A DNA stretch of 64,000 nucleotides, from the NCBI GenBank assembly GCA_047967505.1, contig CM106538.1. One strand, given 5' to 3'. This DNA comes from Dipteris shenzhenensis (lineage: Eukaryota; Polypodiophyta; Polypodiopsida; Gleicheniales). Position 1 is the stretch's first letter; the number at the start of each line of letters is the position of its first letter. Shown here piece by piece: positions 35,801 to 44,800 of the stretch. The notes beneath the pieces are model-generated. The model saw nothing but the letters and a program-made list of their open reading frames with translations, ran no database searches and was not told the origin of the DNA. The translations under genes and the position numbers were made by a program.

Positions 35801-38800
35801 TTCAATCGAGATCATACAGAGCTTCTTAGTTTTATAATTGAAGGGAAATTGCAGGTTTATGCGAGTCTATTTTGTGAAGCATTGTAGTTGTATTATTATT
35901 CAATGTTTTGGATTGCTTTATTTCTTTCAAAAGACAAAAAAAAGGAAAGATTTTAGTTTGGAATCCAATTCATGAGCTGGCATCTTTTTCATACTGGGAG
36001 GTCTAGCAATGGAAGGACCCTTTTGAATGCAGACAAATTTACCTACCCAGTTTTCGAAGTGGTAGCATTCCTTATGGAGGCCCTAATAGGAAAGCCTTTC
36101 TATAACGAATGTTGATATGCTTGTGAGTATGTGGAGAACACAAGTGAAGACAAGTAGGTTTAGATGGAGTTTGATGAAGCTAGTGAGAAATCATGGTGGC
36201 TAAGCCCTTTGATGTATCTTGGTTTTTTAGAAATCTAGTCATGATTGTATCAATTCTTGAATCTATCATCGTTGTATCAATTCTAGTGATCATTGGATCA
36301 ATTCTTGAATCACCAACTTGTCATCATTCTAGTCAATTTTTTGGAAAACTAGTCATCATTGTTTCAATCCTTGATCACCAACTTTAAGATCCAAGAAATT
36401 GATCAAGCCACATATCTACTACCCAATGAAGGTGATATTATTCCATTTAGAGAAATGCCCAACCATTACTTTATGATTCCCCCATATGGACATATGTGGT
36501 CGATGCTCGTTCGTGCTGCGAGTTCAACATGGAGCTATAGCATTGCAACCAGATCTCCAAGGCAGCTTATCTTGGCCTAAAATGGCACTTATCATAGTGT
36601 TTTTCGAGAGCTTCTAATCTTGCAGGAGTCGATTGTCTCATCATGCAGGGCATCCCCTTGTACCATCATTGCACAAATCTTGTAGAATCCCTCTTCTTCA
36701 ACATGTCGAGCAATCACCTTATCTGTCGCTTTGGGCTTCCAATTGAGGATTGGCTGCATTTCCACCAGAAGTGATTCGTTTTAGGGTTTCAAGGCTGATT
36801 AACAGTTCGTTTTAGGGTTTTAAGGCTGATTACCAGCTCGTGTTAGGGTTTCTAGTCCGATTACAGCATCATACTTATCCTTACCATAAGCATGTCGAGA
36901 AGTACTCCCAAAACTATGGGCATTGTCATATTTGGGCTTATATTTTTATTTGCCCTTCGTCAAAATGCTTGTTCCACGCTACGAGTATGTGATGACATAT
37001 TCTTTGTAATCTGCTCCTCCTATAAGAAGAGTCCCAATAACTCCTAAAAAGTGAGAGGATTATGATCTTCCCTCATAGATAAATTGAGCGATGTATGGAA
37101 AGAAAGATAAGACTCTAGTAGGGAGTTCAAAGTAGTAGAAACAAGTTGTGAATTTGGAGTGACTTCATCTATATCCAAGAGTTGCTCCTGCAAATCTTGA
37201 ATTGTAGTGACATGGTTTGCCATAGAATGCCCTTCATTGTGCACAGATCAAGCTCCCTACACAAGAATGAGACTCTAGCCTTATTGCAAGCTTGACACAT
37301 GGCTTCCAAAATATCCCAAGAAGTTTTTGAAGTCGGGTAGGACCAAATATGAGGAATGATAAACCTCTTTACTAAAATTAAAATAAAGGATAAGGCCTAT
37401 GTATCACGAGTATTCCACCTCCTCTGCTCATTATGACACCTGCAGGTGCTTGTCCAATCGGTTTGTTGCCCTTGTTGCCCACATCCTACGCCACCACCAT
37501 GACCCTCCCCCTTGTTGTGGAGGAGTGCTTGGCGCAATTGGACTGGGATGGGCTTCATCGTTTGTGACATAGTCCCAAAGGCCCTAGGCAACCAGTCCCA
37601 AAAGCCCTTGGCGAACAAAAGATTCCTGACCATAAACTCTGGAGATAATGGAATAGTTGGTGCCATCCAACCTATCGTCCTGGTTAAGCATGCCAAAAAT
37701 GTCATTTGGTTACTCTGTGCCATCTTGAGCAAATGAAAAAGAGACAAAAAAATTCAGACGAGTTCATGTTCTGTGAACAGCCTGCACAAGCAAAAAATGC
37801 TCACTTTTAAAGCCAATACTTGGCTTGAGGATGCACCTCAAAACAGTCAAAAGACTCCCTTGCTGGGAAGTGTATTGCGCACACACAATCTTTGCCCAAG
37901 CTTAGCCGATGGTTGGCTAAACAAAATATATACCCACTGGAAATCAACTCTTTTCTCACCAAAATTATCTGGACTCAATGTGGGCTGTTCATGCACTTAC
38001 GGGTGCAATAGCAAGCTGTCCCTTCACAAGACTGCCGGAAACAGGTCCAAACCACCAAAATGGCAGCTCCGAAAGCCTAAAAACAGTCATCAAATGAGTT
38101 TCAGCAGCTGATAAACAGCACAACAGTCCCAAAAATGACCTTAGAGCATGTGCTATGTGGAAGAAACAGGTTTCAAACTGATGCTGCAGGTCCAAAACTG
38201 TCAAAAAAGCAAGCAAAACTCCTCCAAAAAGAGACGTCCTGCTGTAAAACCTGTAGGAGGTGAAAGAACTGCAAATGAACAGTTTGACCTGTTCTGGGAC
38301 TGAGAAAACAGCTTCGAAACATCCAAAGAACCAATCGCTTGCTGAGAAATCAGCACTAGAGAACTTCAAATCAAGCTGCCTAGGAAGTGCCTGATTTTGA
38401 CAGCTAAAAGGGCTCCAAAAGGTTGCAGAAATAGATTGACTAGCAGAGAAAACACCTCAAAATCAGTCGCACAGCTCCAAAGTCAAAATCAGCTGTAGAA
38501 GAGTCGCCTAGTCTGGAAATAGCTTCTAGTTAGGTCCCCTTGCCCTGGACAGCTCCTGAATGCAGTCTGCCTTCAAAAACAAGATGGAGGCTGAAAGTTT
38601 TTGTGATCAAATCGAAGGGAAGCTGGCTTTAATACAAAAGAGAACACTAGCGTGGTCACGGAGAGAAAACCCTAGGATGGACCCTAACTAGGGTCAATAC
38701 ATGTGTGGTGACAACTCACCCACAAACTCAACCTCTAACTGAGATTTGGGGGAAAAACCCTTATAAAGGGGAAAAGTTCCCCTAGCCCCTTATTACATTA

Positions 38801-41800
38801 GCCATTGCCTTAGAGATTAATATTTCTAGCAAATGAGAGATATATATTTGTGAGCGTATTTTTATTCTGCACTTGAAAAAAATTAAACTTTCACTTGATC
38901 TTGTTTAAAAGCATAAAGCTTCTTTTAATAATTTAATGGGGTAATTTAAAGGTGTTGTTTTGGTCTGACTTGCTTGATGGTGTACCCTCTAAGAGAGAAG
39001 TAGATAAAAAAATAGATATATTTTGCAGATCTACCCTTTTTTATAGAACTCCTTGTAGACTAAGTCGGGCGGAACAATGTGAGGTAGAAAGACAACTAAC
39101 TGAATATCTTAGAAAAGGTTAAATTAAACCAAGTAGCTCACCTTGGTCTTCACTAGTATTACTGGTTAAGAAAAAGGATGGTACGGTGCACTTATACATA
39201 GATTATCGAGATTTAAATAGAATCACAATAACAAATAAATATCCTATGGTCACATTGATGAGCTCTTCGATCAATTGCAAGGGACTAAATACTTTTACTA
39301 AAATTGATCTTAAGATTTGGATATCACCAAGTACAAATTAGAGAAGAAGATGTATCCAAAACATCCTTTAATACCAGGTACAGGCATTATTAATTAGAGT
39401 AATGCCGTTTGGTTTAACTAATGCTCTAGGACATTTATGGCACTTTTGAACAGTGTCTTAAGGTCATATTTAGGAAAATTTTGATATAGTACTTTTTGAT
39501 GATGTCCTTATCTATGCTAAAGCAAACAACAGAGTATATGGAACATTTGAGAAAAGTGTTGCAGTTGCTTAAACACAACTCTCTTTTTGCGGGTTGAATT
39601 CTTTTCAAAAGAAAAATGGTACTTGGGACATATTATATCCCAAGAAGGGATTTGTATGGATCTTGGAACGATAAGGGTCATACTGGAATGGCCACATCGT
39701 ATTAACTTAGAGGATTCTTATTGAGTTTATAAGTATGAAGTACATGTATTCTTAGGTTTGTTTGGATTTTATAGGACATTCATCCAATGGCAAGCTAAGA
39801 TAGCTGCGTCGGTGACGGATTAAGTTAAAAGAAAGGGAAGTACCTTCATATGATATGAACCTTCAAAGGAGTTTTGAAAAGTTAGATATACCTATAGCTG
39901 TAGGTCTTGTCTTAAAGGTAGTGGATCCTAATGAACCATTTGTGGTTGAAATAAGTGCCAGTGATTTCGCTGTCGCAGTGGTACTTTTACAGTAGTTTTT
40001 GAAAGCAAAAACTTAGGCCCACTCAACAGAATTACTCGGCATACGAGAAGGATTAATATGCTATAGTTTATGCATTTAAAGAAATGGAGGTACGCTAAAT
40101 TTGAGATCATTCTAACAAAGAAAGTATCAAATGCATTTGCAATCAGCGAGGGCTTAAAGGAAGAAAAGATAGGTAGAATGAATGAATGCAAGAATTTGAT
40201 ATTCTATTGAGATATCAAATGGGGAGCAGATTCCCTAAGCCCAATGCCAATGGTTGATGAATTGACTTTTACTCATTTACAAAATGATTTCCTCGAGTCT
40301 TCAAAAGAAAAATGTGAGTTTGATCCTCACTTTTTTGAACATGTAAGGAAATTATGAGGAATCTAACAGATGAGGAGCTTTCATTGAGGAGTCACAAGGA
40401 AACGTTGGCACATCACAGGTGGTGATAAAGAACTCAAGCAAAAAAAAAAAAGAGTATCAAAGGTGGCTACCTACTCTACAAAGGTATAGTATGTGTCTCG
40501 GATAATAATGACATTAGGCACCAAATGCTTTTTGAGTGTTATGATAGTCCCGGTGTAGGGTACTTGGGAATTTAAATGACATATGCACTTTTGAAAAGAT
40601 AACTCTTCTGGCTTGGAATAGATAAGGACGTCCAAGGTTATGTATTAAAATGCTAGGCTAATAATGCTAAACATTTGAGGGTAGGTAGTTTGCTACATTT
40701 TTTGGAGATCCCGTCTTGTAAATAAGAAAGTATCTCCATGGAGTGGATTGTTGGATTACTTGGGACATAGAGAGGACACAACTTTGTGTGGTTATCGTGG
40801 ATTGGTTGAGCGAAATAGCCCAATTTAGTTACACTGTAAGTAATGCCAGGCAGTTTTAGATTAGTTGCAGAGGTTGGAGATCTTCTAAAGCTCCTCATTG
40901 GGAAATTTTCAGATTTCTATCGATTTGCAGAGAGTTTTCAGGAGAAGACTATGGAAATCCTACAGGAATAGAAAGTTCACTCTATTCTTTTAGCTTTGTA
41001 TTCATGGTGGGATTGGATTTAATTTGTGGAGATCCAGGTTTGGGCCGGGCTATATGTGTCTTTATTGCCACTCTGCAGTGGAATCAGTTCAGCATTGTTA
41101 AGGGGGCTGCAGATAGACGAGGATCATTTGGAAAGGGATTACTAGGATTTTCAGCACCTTCTCCAAGCACCCTTGCTTCATGACCTAGGGTTCAGTTTCT
41201 TGGATTTCCCTTTCAGGCCCGATGTAATTTAGGAGAGGCATTGGCTTTCTCGATTCGATGACACTTAGTAAAGTCATGCCCTCTGGATGATGTACTAGCC
41301 CTACCTTTTAGAGGGGTACATGCTTTGGTAGGTTCCTCCTGGGAGATTCTAGCAAGCATCTCAACATGGCATATCTGTGGAGCTAGATGCATAGAGGCTT
41401 TAGACCATTCCGGGTTCACCCATCTCATACTTTGGCTAGTATTTGGACAAATACTATACATACATTGATGGCCACTCGGATGAGCATGCAGGGATCCTCT
41501 AGAGCGGCCTCTGCTAGGAGAGCTATGTTCTTTAGGGATTGGAGAGGCTCCCTATTCTTCTCGGAGGCTTCTACAGTGTTGTGGTGGCATTTTCAGGCTC
41601 ATCTTTGGATTTCCTACCTCATTTTGAGGAGTGTTTTTGGCATTTTATTTCATGCTAATCTAGCTAAAAATAGCATTAGAAAGGCTCAAGATAGAGAAAA
41701 AATGATTCAAACTTACACTGTAAAACGTTGGAGTTCGAAGGAAAAGAGAAAGTCTATCTTAGGGTGCTAGAATCTCCAAAAACCCTAGAGACAGGTAAAT

Positions 41801-44800
41801 GTCTAAGGTTATCTCCTAGGTATTGTGGACCATCTCTAATACTTGAGAGAATTAGAGCACTTGCTTACAAATTAGCCTTACTAGAAGAATGTAGAGTACA
41901 TCTAGTTTTTCATTCAAGTAGGCTCAAAAGAAATTAGGAGATGATGATAATCTCATTAAAATCAAATCCTAGTTGAACTCATTGAACTTGCGTCATTAAC
42001 ACATGAGCAAAAAAAGTGGTAGTTAGGCAAGAAAAAAGAAGAAGACATACACGATATCAAAATGTTTGGTTAAGTGGAAGGATAGACCTAAAGAGTGTTC
42101 AACATGGGAAATGGTAAGCTATCTCAATAGGAGGTTTACCAATTTTGTTTTCAAGGACAAAAACCATTCTTAAGGGGAAGGGAATGTTATGTCAACCATA
42201 ATCGTGGAAGCCTATCATTTGGTTAGGTGAGGTGGGAAACCAGGAGGGCTTGACATCATCTACTAAGGTGGGATGTTAAGAGATATGACCATTTGATATT
42301 GGAATGTCATAATGTGTAAAAGGGCTATGGACCAGAGTTAATCTTTAGGCATAGGCATTAATTATGAGTATGCATATGAAAGGCCTCAAAGGAGACTAAA
42401 GGCAAAAAGGTGGATGTAACATTAGAGACACATGGCACCCAAGGAATGTCCCAAATGGAGGTATCAGGTTTAGGGGAGGAATTTGGAAAGGGAGTCATCT
42501 TAAAGGGCGGCCTTGAGAGAAAGAGACCGCACATAAAGACACAGAAATCAAGAGGCAGCTCGAGAACTGGCATCCATGGCCCGAAGGAATGAAAAAGGAA
42601 AGCCCTCATATCTGTTCTTTTGTAATACACTTCTTCTTTTTCTTCGAATTTCCCAAATTGTCTTCTTTGGAGTCTCCATCACATTGAGGCTTACCCTTCG
42701 CTTTCCCCATTGCAAGAAAAGCCTTGTCATCGATCCATCGATTCTTCTGGCGAGCTTCTTCTTGCAAGAGTAGGGGCAAAGCTCTTCAACTGTAACCGGA
42801 GCCGACCGTTGCATTGCAATCATGGTTGTCAGAAAACCTTTGTAGCCCCCTGGGAGCATGTCAAACAAAATCTTGGCTACCCTAGATGAATCGGTTTGTT
42901 GACCAATTTCCAAGAGATCTTTGTGATGTGGCCCTATACCGAGTCCCCCCATCCTTCTTCCTGTTGTAAAGTTTGTCTTGATGTCAAGGACTCTGGCTAG
43001 AGGTTGATCTTATACATGTCCTTTAGAATGGTCCACGCTTGAAACACCGTATCGACAAGCTGAATATGCAAGAGGGATGAGTCTGCAATTGTGCGGGCCT
43101 CTGCCTCATGCAGTACCTAATCTATGACTGCAATAGGATTTGCTGGTGTTACCACCACGCCTGTAGCATTCATGATGTCATGGGGCCTCAGCTCCACTCC
43201 TGTTGTTATCTCCGTAATCACCCTCACCACTAGGTGGCTCCATCTTCCAGATTGGGTAATTTGTACCATCAAGCTTTCCCAAGTCCCCAAAGCTTGGGAT
43301 GGGTAGTGTGCTGGCCATGACAAGGATGTGAAAGGCTCCGGAGGAGACTGGACACTTGTTTAGACACTGTCAACTATTGTATGTCACTGACAATGAAGTC
43401 GCCTCTTTCTCATGAGGGTCTCTTTGCTTTAGTCCTTGGGATGTATCACAACAGTTGCACAAGAGCCTCTGATACATGTCAGAGTTCAACTGTAGCACCT
43501 GTATGAAGCAGAAAACAAACATGAACTCTTTCCAAAACCCAACCAACAGTATGCTATAAATGAACCCACAGTAACATAGATATGCAAGAGATAAGGAAGC
43601 ACAAAGAACTGCACAATATACCCAGTCTATTCCTCCACTGATGTGCGAAAACATTATCTCAAGGATGAGCACTAAACCTCCAATGGGTGTTGGGTAGCCA
43701 GGTGTGGCTGATAGAAGATGGAGAGAGGAGGAAGGCTGCTGCCTCTGTGCATTGCTCTTGCAGGCCTCGGTGAAGAGGGCTTCAGTGGGATGGATAACTG
43801 AGGCAAGAGCCTCTGTTTTATAGGGCATTCCAGCCCTAAACCTGGCTGACCAAGTTCAGCTGACCCGATCTGGATCAGATCCAGCTGATGAGAACAGGTC
43901 AACTTGGTCTGTGAAAAAGTCAAGCGACTTGGTCAACACATTGACCAAACCAGGTGGCTGACCTTAACTGTCAGTTTTGTCGACTGAACAGGTCAGTCTT
44001 CCACGCCTTCCAGTGCCTGCATCTCTACTCCATATCTGTTGCTCCTACTGGTTGCAATCTGCAACTCCGATTCTCTGGCAGTCACCTTTGTTTGGAGACT
44101 GCAATAGTTGCATGACAAAGTCCTAGAAATTAGTTCCTTCTCGGAAATGACTTCATTAATATTTAGGGGTTGCTTCCAAAGATCCTAGATCTTTGTGAGA
44201 TGATCAGCCATGATTTCACCTTTATGCATCTCTAAATCCTTAAGCAACTCTTGAGAAAAGCAACTCCTGCCTCATTCTTGGCCTGATACATGGTCTCAAG
44301 GATCTCCCATGATGCTGGGAAGTCTTGCATGAATGGATGTGAGAATGATGGAATTTCTGCTCTTTCTCGCAAATGTCAACTTGTTTGCAAAAAGCAAATT
44401 TCAGGCAAGAGCCTTAAATTTTAGAGACAAATAGTTCTGAAATCGACAGAAGCCGTGAATTTCACACTCAATCTAAGTGATTTAAATTGCCTAAATGATG
44501 AAATCTGCAAATCTGTTTGAAATCTGCAGAGTCCCTAAAAACGGCAATGCCAACAAGGCATAATACTCCAAATGCCTAAATGTAGCGATTGAATCTAGTT
44601 GCAAATATGAAAGCAAACAGGTTGCAAGGATGAACAGAGTGACATAAAATAGGTCGCACATGGAGATGGCTCATGAGGAGTTAGAGGGAGCACAACAAAA
44701 GAGGTGGCTTTGGCAAGCAAGTTGGCTGTGCAGCGCGATGAATAGAGCGACAACACCCTAAACCCTAGAAGATGAATATAGGTCATGTCATTCACAGAGT

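Noticed and set aside
43370-43923. Two overlapping minus frames of 152 and 83 residues
   Set aside because: No motif, no family likeness and no splice or promoter context; left as spacer.
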